The notes under the pieces: generated by a model
Told to the model about the DNA's origin: nothing
The model's input: the letters and a program-made list of their open reading frames with translations, nothing else
The model's database searches: none
Position numbers and translations under genes: made by a program
Assembly (NCBI GenBank): GCA_021820845.1
Contig: JAKADC010000006.1
Location: 1-64,000 of the forward strand
Length of the DNA: 64,000 nucleotides
Origin: Pseudomonadota bacterium
GTDB lineage: Bacteria; Pseudomonadota; Gammaproteobacteria; Burkholderiales; Thiobacillaceae
Reading direction: 5' to 3'
In this document: piece by piece, positions 16,410 to 24,260 of the stretch
How positions within the stretch are numbered: position 1 is the stretch's first letter
How the letters are laid out: the number at the start of each line of letters is the position of its first letter

Positions 16410-17681
16410 ATGGCACACATCGTAATTCTTGGCGCAGGCGTGGGCGGCATGACCATGGCGTATGAAATGCGCGAATCTGCCAGAGCGGAGGACAAGGTCA
16501 CCGTCATTTCCAACAACTCGTATTTCCAGTTCATGCCGTCCAACCCCTGGGTGGCGGTCAACTGGCGCACGCGTGACGACATCACGCTCGAGGCCGCGCC
16601 TTTCCTGAACAAGAAGAACATCGACTTCATCGGCGTCGGCGCTGCGCGCGTGCATCCCGAGAAGAACCAGGTCGAGCTCACCAACGGCACGATCGTGGAC
16701 TACGACTTTCTCGTCATCGCCACCGGGCCCAAGCTCGCGTTCGATGAGGTGCCCGGCCTGGGCCCGCAGGGAGGGCATACGCAGTCGGTGTGCTCGGTCG
16801 ACCATGCGGTGAACGCCGGCCGCGCATGGGAAGAGTTCGTGAGGAATCCGGGGCCGATCGTGGTCGGGGCGGTGCAGGGCGCGTCCTGCTACGGTCCGGC
16901 GTACGAGTTCGCCATGATCATGGATACCGATCTGCGGAAGCGCAAGATCCGCGACCGCGTGCCGATGACCTACGTCACGGCTGAACCGTACATCGGCCAT
17001 CTGGGCCTGGGCGGCGTCGGCGACTCCAAGGGGATGCTCGAATCCGTGATGCGCGAGCGCCACATCAAGTGGATCTGCAACGCCAAGGTCACGAAGGTCG
17101 AGCCCGGCAAGATGTTCGTCTCCGAGCACAACGACAAGGGCGAGGTGATCAAGGAGCACGAGCTGCCCTTCGGCTACTCGATGATGCTGCCGGCGTTCAA
17201 GGGCATCGACGCGGTGTTCGGCGTCGAGGGCCTGACCAACCCGCGCGGCTTCATCACGATCGACCCGTACCAGCGCAATCCCAAGTACCCGAACGTCTAT
17301 TCGGTCGGCGTCTGCGTCGCCATTCCGCCTGTCGAGGCCACGCCGGTTCCCACGGGAACGCCGAAGACCGGGTACATGATCGAATCGATGGTCACCGCCA
17401 CCGCGCACAACATCCGCTCCGTGCTCGATGGCCGCGAGCCCGCCGAGAAGGCGACCTGGAATGCCATCTGCCTCGCCGACTTCGGCGACACCGGCGCGGC
17501 CTTCGTGGCGCTGCCGCAGATTCCGCCGCGCAACGTCAACTGGTTCAAGGAAGGCAAGTGGGTGCACCTCGCCAAGGTCGCGTTCGAGAAATACTTCATG
17601 CGCAAGATGAAGAAAGGCTCGACCGAGCCGCTTTACGAGAAATACGTCCTCGGCCTGATGGGGATCAAGAAGCTCAAGTGA
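16410..17681 (+). CDS. sqr: Sulfide:quinone oxidoreductase
   Basis: The 423-residue FAD flavoprotein oxidises sulfide to polysulfide/sulfur and reduces quinone at the inner membrane. It has the dinucleotide motif VILGAGVGGMTMAYEM, the second FAD segment FLVIATGPKLAF and the closing SVGVCVAIPP / PVPTGTPKTGYMIESM. The three redox cysteines known from Acidithiobacillus ferrooxidans SQR are all present at matching positions: C128 (QSVCSVDHA), C160 (GASCYGPAYE) and C354 (NAICLADFG). The amphipathic C-terminus (KVAFEKYFMRKMKKG) would dock on the membrane. AAGGAG precedes the start. It follows the 67-residue gene under a sigma-54 promoter. It shares the quinone pool with the cyo oxidase encoded nearby. 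Confidence 0.94.
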   Translation: MAHIVILGAGVGGMTMAYEMRESARAEDKVTVISNNSYFQFMPSNPWVAVNWRTRDDITLEAAPFLNKKNIDFIGVGAARVHPEKNQVELTNGTIVDYDFLVIATGPKLAFDEVPGLGPQGGHTQSVCSVDHAVNAGRAWEEFVRNPGPIVVGAVQGASCYGPAYEFAMIMDTDLRKRKIRDRVPMTYVTAEPYIGHLGLGGVGDSKGMLESVMRERHIKWICNAKVTKVEPGKMFVSEHNDKGEVIKEHELPFGYSMMLPAFKGIDAVFGVEGLTNPRGFITIDPYQRNPKYPNVYSVGVCVAIPPVEATPVPTGTPKTGYMIESMVTATAHNIRSVLDGREPAEKATWNAICLADFGDTGAAFVALPQIPPRNVNWFKEGKWVHLAKVAFEKYFMRKMKKGSTEPLYEKYVLGLMGIKKLK

Positions 17682-17699
17682 TTTTCCGCCGGCTTCACA

Positions 17700-17725
17700 A
17701 AAGCGCCTTCGGGCGCTTTTTTTTT
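17700..17725 (+). terminator. Rho-independent terminator after sqr
   Basis: The stem AAAGCGCC, loop TTCG and stem GGCGCTTT are followed by an uninterrupted T-run. It lies 19 bases after the sqr stop and ends the sigma-54 transcript. Confidence 0.92.
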
Positions 17726-17834
17726 GTTGGCGCGCCGGGGCGCGAGGGGTGATCGGCCCGAGGCGGTCAGCGCGGAGGCGGGGAATTTCGCCTGCCGCAT
17801 TGCAAAGGGACAAGAATGTCCTATTAATAAAAGT

Positions 17835-17899
17835 GTTCGGTTTTGCAACACAATTTATTTAGTAAAGGTCTTCGTGCAACACCGTTCGTTTTTGCATCA
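17835..17899 (+). promoter_or_regulatory. AT-rich promoter region with a 16-bp direct repeat
   Basis: In an unusually AT-rich stretch, GTTCGGTTTTGCAACA (17835-17850) is repeated as GTTCGTTTTTGCATCA (17884-17899), 49 bp apart. Between them lies CAATTTATTTAGTAAA, which could supply a -10-like element. The arrangement suggests operator half-sites around the promoter of the porin-cytochrome gene; the binding protein is unknown. Confidence 0.4.
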
Positions 17900-17934
17900 A
17901 GATGGGGTTCGCAGCGTGGTTCTTTTGTAGGCGG

Positions 17935-17954
17935 ACCGGCTTCAGCCGGTTTTT
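17935..17954 (+). terminator. Terminator-like hairpin in the leader of the porin-cytochrome gene
   Basis: ACCGGC-TTCA-GCCGGT followed by TTTT lies between the AT-rich promoter region and the likely TTG start at 17986. It could be an intrinsic attenuator or the terminator of an upstream transcript. If transcribed as leader, it would restrict expression of the downstream operon. Confidence 0.45.
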
Positions 17955-17985
17955 CATTGTCGGTTTCCCCGGGGGGAGAATTCCT

Positions 17986-19374
17986 TTGATTACCACATTC
18001 GTACGGCGCCATGTCCTGAAGGTGCGGAGGCTTCTTCCCGCATTGACGGCTCTAATTCTGCTGGGGGCATGGTCTTCCCCCACTTTCGCACTCCCGGCTT
18101 TCGCCCGACAGACCGGACAGAACTGCCTGGCGTGTCACGCGGGCGGCCAGTTCCCCGAACTGACCCCCTACGGGCGGCTGTTCAAGCTCACCGGCTATAC
18201 GCTGGGGAGCCGCTCCATCCCGCTGTCGGTGATGGCGGTGCTCGACTACACGAACGTCCGCAACACCAAGGACTCCACCGGCGTGAAGGACACCACCGAC
18301 TTCTACAAGAACGGCAAGTCCATTTTTGACGTCGGCAGCGTCTTTCTTGCGGGCAAGGTCACCGACAACCTCGGCGTGTTCGCCCAGGCGACCTATGCCC
18401 AGTACGATCACCAGAAGGACAATGGCGACTGGGTCGGGCATCTCAGCGCCGACAACTCCGAACTCCGCTACGCCGACCGCTTCATCTCGCCCGGCAACGA
18501 CCTGATCGTCGGCGCGTTCGCCAATAACAATCCGAGCATGCAGGACGTCTGGAACAGTTCGGCCGCGTGGAGTTATCCCTACGTCGGCCCGACGTTTGCA
18601 CTGGGCGCGCCTGCGGCACCGCTGCTCGACGGCGGGCTCGCGCAGAACTCGGTCGGCGCGGGCGTCTATGCCTATTGGAACAAGAGCGTCTACGGCGAGT
18701 TTTCGCTGTACAAGACCGCCAACGGCCCGTTCGGATTTCTCCATCCGTACGACAGCTCGCAGATTTCCAAGATCAAGGACGGCGCGCCGTACTGGCGCCT
18801 TGCCTACACCAAGGACTTCGGGCCCCATAGCATCATGGTCGGCACGTCCGGGCTCGTCGCCAAGATTCACGAGGGCACGGACTTTCTGGCGAGCGACGCC
18901 TCGTTGCCGACCGACCGTTACCGCGACTACGGGGTCGATGCGCAGTACCAGTACATCCTCGATCCGCACACGGTCACGGCCCACATCAGCTACATCCACG
19001 AAAACGTGAAGTGGGGCGACCAGGCCGGGCTCGGCTACGACAACGCGAGCGACACCCTGAAGGAACTCAAGATCAAGGGCGCCTACGTCTACAACGCCAA
19101 GTACGGCGCCAGCCTCGCGTACCAGCAGACCACCGGTTCGACCGATGCCGGATTGTATGGTGGGCCGGCCGAGATCACAGGGAATCTCAACAACAGCCCC
19201 GACACGACCGCCTGGGTCCCCGAGGTGTTCTGGACGCCCGTGCAGTACCTCCGCATCGGTGCCCAATACTGGCATTACACGAAATTCAACGGCGCCGGCA
19301 GCAATTACAACGGGTACGGGCGCAGCGCCAGCGACAACGACACGCTCTTCATCTACGCGTGGGGTGCCTATTGA
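17986..19374 (+). CDS. Monoheme cytochrome c-porin fusion (Cyc2-like outer-membrane architecture)
   Basis: After a signal peptide (LLPALTALILLGAWSSPTFA) the mature protein begins LPAFARQTGQNCLACHAGG: a single CxxCH heme site followed directly by about 400 residues of alternating hydrophobic/polar strands rich in Tyr/Gly/Asn (for example VFAQATYAQYDH, VDAQYQYILDPHTVTAHISY) and ending with aromatic FIYAWGAY, as in outer-membrane beta-barrels. The layout (N-terminal heme plug plus barrel) is that of Cyc2 and related porin-cytochromes, which move electrons across the outer membrane. The family here is not proven to oxidise iron. I prefer the TTG at 17986 (GGGGGGAG upstream); the track start at 17902 would include the hairpin. 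It is followed by a periplasmic diheme cytochrome, a plausible electron partner. Confidence 0.8.
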   Translation: MITTFVRRHVLKVRRLLPALTALILLGAWSSPTFALPAFARQTGQNCLACHAGGQFPELTPYGRLFKLTGYTLGSRSIPLSVMAVLDYTNVRNTKDSTGVKDTTDFYKNGKSIFDVGSVFLAGKVTDNLGVFAQATYAQYDHQKDNGDWVGHLSADNSELRYADRFISPGNDLIVGAFANNNPSMQDVWNSSAAWSYPYVGPTFALGAPAAPLLDGGLAQNSVGAGVYAYWNKSVYGEFSLYKTANGPFGFLHPYDSSQISKIKDGAPYWRLAYTKDFGPHSIMVGTSGLVAKIHEGTDFLASDASLPTDRYRDYGVDAQYQYILDPHTVTAHISYIHENVKWGDQAGLGYDNASDTLKELKIKGAYVYNAKYGASLAYQQTTGSTDAGLYGGPAEITGNLNNSPDTTAWVPEVFWTPVQYLRIGAQYWHYTKFNGAGSNYNGYGRSASDNDTLFIYAWGAY

Positions 19375-19424
19375 CGGGAAAAATGGACTTGGCGGTGCAC
19401 TTTTTCTGACTTGAGGGACTCAAC

Positions 19425-20072
19425 ATGAAGACAGCTTTGTATACGACCCTGGCATTGGCCACCGTGACGCTGGTGATCGGCGGGTGCTCGAATCTCGAGC
19501 GCTCGCGCGATATCGGCAATCCGCAGGTCCAGGGCAAGACGCTCGCCATGCAGGTGTGCTCGAACTGCCACAGCATGGACGGCAATTCGGTCAATCCCAA
19601 TTTTCCCAAGCTTGCGGGCCAGCAGCCGGACTACCTCGTCGCGCAGCTGAAGTACTTCCGCGGCCACAATCGCGCCGATCCCGAAGGCTCCGAATACATG
19701 TGGGGGATCGCGCGGAAGCTGACCGACGAGCAGATCAGCGGCCTCGCCGCCTATTTCTCGGAGCAGAAGGACGCGCCCAACGTCGCCGGTGATCCTGCGC
19801 TCGTGGCCACCGGCAAGGCGATCTACGAAAACGGCATTCCGAAGGAGCAAGTCGCGGCCTGCGCGGGATGTCATGGCCAGGCCGGCAAGGGCAGCGGAAC
19901 CTTCCCCAGGCTTGCGGGCCAGCACAAGGACTACATGATCAAGCAGCTGTACGTCCTGTCGCAGACCAACCAGCGTCCCGCGGGCGCGATGATGACATCG
20001 CTGGTCCACGGCCTGACGCCGCACGACATGGTGGCGGTGACGACCTATTTGCAGGGGGTGGTGCTGCAGTAG
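19425..20072 (+). CDS. Diheme cytochrome c4-type lipoprotein
   Basis: The 215-residue protein has a lipoprotein signal (LVIGGCSN) and two class-I cytochrome c domains, each with CxxCH (VCSNCHSMDG near residue 45 and ACAGCHGQAG near 147) and later methionine ligands (SEYMWGIARKL, AMMTSLVHGLT). The repeated FPKLAGQQPDYL / FPRLAGQHKDYM segments are characteristic of c4. Such cytochromes shuttle electrons in the periplasm; in Acidithiobacillus a c4 (Cyc1) is paired with Cyc2. It lies 50 bases after the porin-cytochrome with its own purine-rich leader, so the two are probably one operon. The specific acceptor is not known; the oxidase nearby is a quinol type. Confidence 0.9.
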   Translation: MKTALYTTLALATVTLVIGGCSNLERSRDIGNPQVQGKTLAMQVCSNCHSMDGNSVNPNFPKLAGQQPDYLVAQLKYFRGHNRADPEGSEYMWGIARKLTDEQISGLAAYFSEQKDAPNVAGDPALVATGKAIYENGIPKEQVAACAGCHGQAGKGSGTFPRLAGQHKDYMIKQLYVLSQTNQRPAGAMMTSLVHGLTPHDMVAVTTYLQGVVLQ

Positions 20073-20174
20073 CGGCGCGGGCCGGACGGGGCGCCGGGCG
20101 CTCCGCCGGTCCCGCGAAAAGCGGCCGGCGCGATGCGGGATTCGACCCGCTCAAGGCCGCGTCGGCTTCCCTGG

Positions 20175-20195
20175 GGCGCCTGCGGGCGCCTTTTT
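20175..20195 (+). terminator. Rho-independent terminator after the c4 cytochrome
   Basis: GGCGCC-TGCG-GGCGCC followed by TTTTT closes the porin-cytochrome/c4 transcript. It abuts the 3' end of the convergent hemerythrin gene. Confidence 0.88.
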
Positions 20196-20608
20196 CATTG
20201 GCCGGACGGACCGCCGGAGCAGGGCGGCAAGAACGCTTCGATCGCGGGAAAAAGCACGCGCTCCTCGAAACGCACGTGCGCCAGCAGCCAGCCGCCGAAA
20301 CTGCCCAGCGCCTCGATATCGTTCCGTTGCAGGTCGCCTAGAAGCGACCGCAGGCGCCGGTGGTCCTCCAGCGTGCGCTCGACCAGGGGTTGCGTTTTTT
20401 CGGTGCCCTGCAGCAGCGGCAGCACATCGCGTTCCTCGTCCTGGAAGTGCCTTTCGATTTCACCGGAAAGGTCCGCGGCGACGTGCTCGCAGGCTTCGCG
20501 CACCCGCGCCGGATCGCCCGACTGCGCGGCGCGCTCGCAGAATCTCGCCAGTGAAAGCGCAGCGTGATGCTCGCGGGACAAGGGTTGCAGGAATTCGCTT
20601 CGTTTCAT
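20195..20608 (-). CDS. Hemerythrin HHE-domain protein
   Basis: The 137-residue four-helix protein has the non-heme di-iron ligand pattern: LSREHHAALSLARF, HFQDEERDVLPLL, LEDHRRLRSLL and LAHVRFEERVLFPAIE. Stand-alone HHE proteins bind O2 or NO or serve in iron-centre repair. It is the last gene of a minus-strand run that starts with DUF59 and DUF2249 proteins behind an NsrR-like operator, suggesting a nitrosative-stress role. The GC-rich 56-base gap to the upstream membrane protein shows no terminator. Confidence 0.88.
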   Translation of the reverse strand: MKRSEFLQPLSREHHAALSLARFCERAAQSGDPARVREACEHVAADLSGEIERHFQDEERDVLPLLQGTEKTQPLVERTLEDHRRLRSLLGDLQRNDIEALGSFGGWLLAHVRFEERVLFPAIEAFLPPCSGGPSGQ

Positions 20609-20664
20609 TGGGATTCATCCCGCCCGCCGGCGGTGCGCCGGAGCGACGCGACTGATGGCGCCGG

Positions 20665-21774
20665 TCAACCCGGCGCGGACGCCGGGGCGTGCGATCGCCG
20701 GGTGCTCCGGAAACCGCGGATCACGCTGCTGACGGTGCTCGCGACGAAGAGTGCCAATGCGACGGCATTCAGCAGGCCGCCCAGCGCGCGCACGTCGGGC
20801 AGCGCCAGCGCGTCGCCTGCGAGACGCACCAGCAGCGAGGCGTGCAGCGCCAGCAGGGGCAAGTAAAACGTCCAGTGGTAAGGCATCTTGACCCGCATCA
20901 CGGACGGAAAGATCACCGCCGCATGGCCGAACACCATCGAGAACACGAAGCCGATGAGGACGGCGTGCAGGACTGCATCGTAGGCCAGTCCGGTCAGGCT
21001 CCCCGCAGCGAGCAGTGTGACGCTGCCGACGGCAAGCCAGGCGTAGCCGGAGAGCAGGCAGACGGCGATGAAGCGGGTCAGGCCGCGCCCCTTGACCGTG
21101 CGCCGCGCGATGTCCTGGCGCAGCAGCCACAGCGCCAGTCCGAGCAGTCCGGCGCCAAACAGGATGATGCCGACGGGGTCGCTGCTGAGGAAGCCGCCGG
21201 CCAGCAGCGTTGTGAGGATCACGCCGAACGCCAGCTTGGCGCCCGGCGAGGGCGGCAGGAGCCGGGACAGCTCCAGCCGTTCGCCGGCGATCGTCAGCAC
21301 CAGGAAATTCATCCACAGCGCCACCACCCCCTGCACGGGCGAGCCGGTCAGCCACATGATGTTGCCGGCCAGCCAACTCAACGCGCCGAGCGCCATGGTC
21401 GCCATGAACAGTTCGCGCTGGCGCAGCGTGATCATCGTCGTTCCGACGAGCAGCACCAGGCTGCCGAGCGCGATCGCCGCCGCGCCGGCCTGGACGGGGA
21501 GCCCGGCGAGGATCGCCGCGCCGCCGAGGCCGGTCAGCAGCGGCCCGGCATAGGCCCAGCGGCGGCCGATCGCGACCGCGCGTTCCAGTCCGATGACGGT
21601 TCCCAGAAAACCGGACACCATCAGGGGCCCGTGCAGAAGCATGACCTGCGCCGTCGCCGGCGGCACGTTCCAGCCGAGGCGCGCGAGACCGGCCAGGACG
21701 CCGACCAGGAGGGAGGCGAAGCCCAGCAGCAGGAGCGGCAGCCGGAACGGAACGCCGAGGTCGCCCGCGCGCAT
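20665..21774 (-). CDS. Twelve-TM membrane protein, NnrS-like
   Basis: The 369-residue protein is almost entirely hydrophobic, with about 12 predicted helices. Conserved-looking elements are LLHGPLMVSGFLGTVIGLER near the N-terminus and HAVLIGFVFSMVFGHAAVIF, which recalls the His-containing helices of the heme/copper NnrS family. NnrS helps cells tolerate NO-derived iron complexes. The start (MRAGDLG) follows the DUF2249 stop by two bases; the track ORF adds a 25-residue Arg-rich extension that overlaps that gene. Placement with DUF2249, DUF59 and hemerythrin genes supports the NO-stress reading. The NnrS assignment is by resemblance, not proof. Confidence 0.65.
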   Translation of the reverse strand: MRAGDLGVPFRLPLLLLGFASLLVGVLAGLARLGWNVPPATAQVMLLHGPLMVSGFLGTVIGLERAVAIGRRWAYAGPLLTGLGGAAILAGLPVQAGAAAIALGSLVLLVGTTMITLRQRELFMATMALGALSWLAGNIMWLTGSPVQGVVALWMNFLVLTIAGERLELSRLLPPSPGAKLAFGVILTTLLAGGFLSSDPVGIILFGAGLLGLALWLLRQDIARRTVKGRGLTRFIAVCLLSGYAWLAVGSVTLLAAGSLTGLAYDAVLHAVLIGFVFSMVFGHAAVIFPSVMRVKMPYHWTFYLPLLALHASLLVRLAGDALALPDVRALGGLLNAVALALFVASTVSSVIRGFRSTRRSHAPASAPG

Positions 21775-21776
21775 GG

Positions 21777-22028
21777 TCAGGCGCAGCAGCCGGCGACGCG
21801 GCCGATCCGGACGCGCCACACGTCCGGGCCGCTTTCCAGGTATTCCCATTCGAACTCGCCGCCGTGTTCGGCCTGGAACTGGTAGTAGAGGGGCTTCGGA
21901 TCGTGGTCGTTCACCAGGAGCAGCGCCTCGCCGGGGAGCAGTTCCGTGAACGTGCCGAAAATCAGGGGGTGGCGGTCGCGCGGTACGATGTCGCGGACGT
22001 CGATGGTGCTTTTGATGCTTGCGGTCAT
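21777..22028 (-). CDS. DUF2249-domain protein
   Basis: The 83-residue protein contains the DUF2249 (SirA/TusA-like fold) core: TIDVRDIVPRDRHPLIFGTF, LLVNDHDPKPLYYQF and WEYLESGPDVWRVRIGR. It ends with a CC pair (GCCA). DUF2249 proteins are small and cytoplasmic and recur with hemerythrins, NnrS and DUF59 proteins in denitrification or NO-response clusters; no reaction is established. It is tightly coupled to the downstream membrane-protein gene (2-base gap). Confidence 0.85.
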   Translation of the reverse strand: MTASIKSTIDVRDIVPRDRHPLIFGTFTELLPGEALLLVNDHDPKPLYYQFQAEHGGEFEWEYLESGPDVWRVRIGRVAGCCA

Positions 22029-22056
22029 GTCATGTCTCCAGTGAATGATGGCGGAT

Positions 22057-22377
22057 TCAATTCCAGCCGAAATGTGCGCGTGCGTGCTCGCTCATCTTTT
22101 CCGGGCTCCAGGGCGGATCCCAGACCAGGTTGAGTTCGATTTCGACCCCGGCGGGCGCGATCGCTTCGAGCGCCTGCTGCGCGTCGTCGAAGATCATCTC
22201 GCCCATGGGGCAGGCCGGCGTCGTCATGGTCAGGTCGACGTGCAGCTTGTCGGCCGAAACCTCCACGCCATACACCAGGCCAAGGTCGACGATGTTCATC
22301 CCGACTTCGGGGTCGATGACGTCATGCAACGCCTCGCGAACGTCGTCTGCGGTGATTGCGTCTTGTAGCCCGGCCAT
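22057..22377 (-). CDS. DUF59 (MIP18/SufT-like) metal-sulfur cluster assembly protein
   Basis: The 106-residue protein shows the DUF59 fold signatures ALHDVIDPEVGMNIVDLGLV, VDLTMTTPACPMGEMIFDDA (with the conserved reactive-position Cys) and LVWDPPWSPEKMSEHAR. DUF59 proteins assist Fe-S cluster maturation or repair. The ATG at 22377 is chosen over the track's TTG at 22389, since the latter would sit against the operator. It is the first gene of the run DUF59-DUF2249-NnrS-like-hemerythrin and has an NsrR-like dyad 15 bases upstream. Confidence 0.88.
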   Translation of the reverse strand: MAGLQDAITADDVREALHDVIDPEVGMNIVDLGLVYGVEVSADKLHVDLTMTTPACPMGEMIFDDAQQALEAIAPAGVEIELNLVWDPPWSPEKMSEHARAHFGWN

Positions 22378-22391
22378 TGCACGCCCCAAAT

Positions 22392-22414
22392 AAGATACAC
22401 GTGAAATACATCTT
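22392..22414 (-). promoter_or_regulatory. NsrR-like operator in front of the NO-stress gene run
   Basis: Read on the minus strand the 23-mer AAGATGTATTT-C-ACGTGTATCTT has the 11-1-11 dyad of NsrR sites. The left half GATGTATTT fits the published gamma/beta consensus GATGYATTT exactly; the right half agrees at about 6 of 9 positions. It lies immediately upstream of the DUF59 start, compatible with repression relieved by NO. Confidence 0.6.
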
Positions 22415-22657
22415 TAATCTAGCCGCGTCGAAAGAAAAAAGCAATATCGGCGGCATTCTTTTCCGGGCCGCGCGTATCCTCCTCGTGCGGCGGGGACGAG
22501 CGCGCCGTTCGGCGCCTCGCCGAGGGTTTATGGCACGTCGAATCTAAGGGACAATGGCGGTTTTGATGCGTTCGCCTTCCGGCCCGCGCTGCGGCGGCGC
22601 GAAGGAACGTGCGAGGTTCACCCTCGCGGCCTGGCATAACCCGAGGATCACGACGAC

Positions 22658-23227
22658 ATGCTGCTGATGATCGACAACTACGACAGCTTCACCTACAACC
22701 TCGTGCAGTATTTCGGCGAGCTGGGCGAGGACGTCAAGGTCGTCCGCAACGACGAGATCGACCTCGCCGCCATTGCCGCGCTGAAACCCGATCACATCGT
22801 CGTGTCGCCCGGCCCGTGCACGCCGAACGAGGCAGGGGTGTCGGTTCCGCTCATCAGGGAATTCGCCGGCAGGATTCCCATCCTCGGCGTCTGCCTCGGC
22901 CACCAGAGCATCGGCCAGGCCTTCGGCGGCAAAATCGTCCGTGCGAAGGAATTGATGCACGGCAAGACCTCGATGATCCACCATCTGGATGCGGGCGTGT
23001 TCAAGGGGCTACCCAACCCCTTCCGCGCCACCCGCTACCACTCGCTCGTGATCGAGCGCGAGTCGCTGCCGGATTGCCTGGAAATCACCGCCTGGACCGA
23101 CGACGGCGAAATCATGGGCGTGCGCCACAAGACGCTCGCGGTCGAGGGCGTGCAGTTCCACCCCGAATCCATCCTCACCGAGCATGGCCACGCCATGCTG
23201 GCGAACTTTTTGCGGGGAACCCGATGA
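22658..23227 (+). CDS. trpG: Anthranilate synthase component II (glutamine amidotransferase)
   Basis: The 189-residue class I glutamine amidotransferase supplies ammonia to TrpE (and may serve para-aminobenzoate synthesis). Catalytic triad elements are visible: nucleophile [15 protein letters not shown], then [13 protein letters not shown] for His/Glu. [20 protein letters not shown] is the family N-terminus. It overlaps trpD by ATGA. It is separated from its partner trpE by about 12 kb. The 270-base upstream stretch contains a GCGAGG-TTCA-CCCTCGC hairpin but no leader peptide was recognised. Confidence 0.95.
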   Translation: MLLMIDNYDSFTYNLVQYFGELGEDVKVVRNDEIDLAAIAALKPDHIVVSPGPCTPNEAGVSVPLIREFAGRIPILGVCLGHQSIGQAFGGKIVRAKELMHGKTSMIHHLDAGVFKGLPNPFRATRYHSLVIERESLPDCLEITAWTDDGEIMGVRHKTLAVEGVQFHPESILTEHGHAMLANFLRGTR

Positions 23228-24255
23228 TCACGCCGCAACAGGCGCTCGCCCGGCTGGTCGAGCAGCGCGAAATCTTCCACGACGAAATGCTGTCGCTGAT
23301 GCGCCAGATCATGCGCGGCGAACTCACGCCGGTGCAGATCGCCGGCATCATCGCCGGCCTCAGGGTGAAGAAGGAAACCGTCGGCGAGATCGCCGCCGCG
23401 GCGCAGGTGATGCGCGAATTCGCGGCCCGGGTGCCGGCGCAGAACCAGGCGCACCTCGTCGATACTTGCGGCACCGGCGGCGACGCCGCGCACACCTTCA
23501 ACATTTCCACGGCCTCGGCCTTCGTCGCCGTCGCGGCGGGCGCGCGCGTCGCCAAGCACGGCGGGCGCTCGGTCTCCTCGACGAGCGGCAGCGCCGACGT
23601 GCTCGAGGCGCTCGGCGTGAACCTCGATCTCACGCCGGAGCAGGTGGCGGAGAGCATCGACGCGATCGGCATCGGTTTCATGTTCGCGCCGAAATTCCAC
23701 GGCGCGATGAAGCACGCCGCGCCGGTCCGCAGCGAGCTGGGCGTGCGCACGATCTTCAACATCCTGGGCCCGCTCACCAATCCGGCCGGGGCGCCGCACC
23801 AGCTTCTGGGGGTGTTCCATCCCGATCTGGTCGGCATTCTGGTGCGCGTCCTGCATCGCCTCGGCAGCCGCCACGTCATGGTGGTGCACGGCTCGGACGG
23901 CATGGACGAGATCACGCTCGCCGGCGAGACGATGGTCGGCGAACTCAAGGACGGCGAGGTCAGCGAATACACGATCCATCCGCGCGAGTTCGGGCTGCAA
24001 ACCTGCAGCAACGAGGCGCTCAAGGTCTGGGACGCGACCCAGGCGAAGGACATGCTGCTGTCCGTGCTCGACGACCTGCCCGGTCCGGCGCGCGACATCG
24101 TGCTGCTCAACGCAGGCGCCGCGATCTACGTGGCGGACTGCGCCGACACGCTGGGCGAGGGGATCGAGCGCGCGCGGGCAGCGATCGCGAGCGGCGCCGC
24201 GCGCGAGAAGCTGAAGCAGCTGGTGGCGTTTTCCCAGCGCGGCGCGGGGGCTTGA
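23224..24255 (+). CDS. trpD: Anthranilate phosphoribosyltransferase
   Basis: The 343-residue enzyme transfers the phosphoribosyl group from PRPP to anthranilate. The diagnostic motifs are [20 protein letters not shown] (pyrophosphate loop), [53 protein letters not shown] and [15 protein letters not shown]. The start codon overlaps the trpG stop. The antisense track ORFs here are shadows. trpC follows after five bases. Confidence 0.96.
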   Translation: MITPQQALARLVEQREIFHDEMLSLMRQIMRGELTPVQIAGIIAGLRVKKETVGEIAAAAQVMREFAARVPAQNQAHLVDTCGTGGDAAHTFNISTASAFVAVAAGARVAKHGGRSVSSTSGSADVLEALGVNLDLTPEQVAESIDAIGIGFMFAPKFHGAMKHAAPVRSELGVRTIFNILGPLTNPAGAPHQLLGVFHPDLVGILVRVLHRLGSRHVMVVHGSDGMDEITLAGETMVGELKDGEVSEYTIHPREFGLQTCSNEALKVWDATQAKDMLLSVLDDLPGPARDIVLLNAGAAIYVADCADTLGEGIERARAAIASGAAREKLKQLVAFSQRGAGA

Positions 24256-24260
24256 GCACG

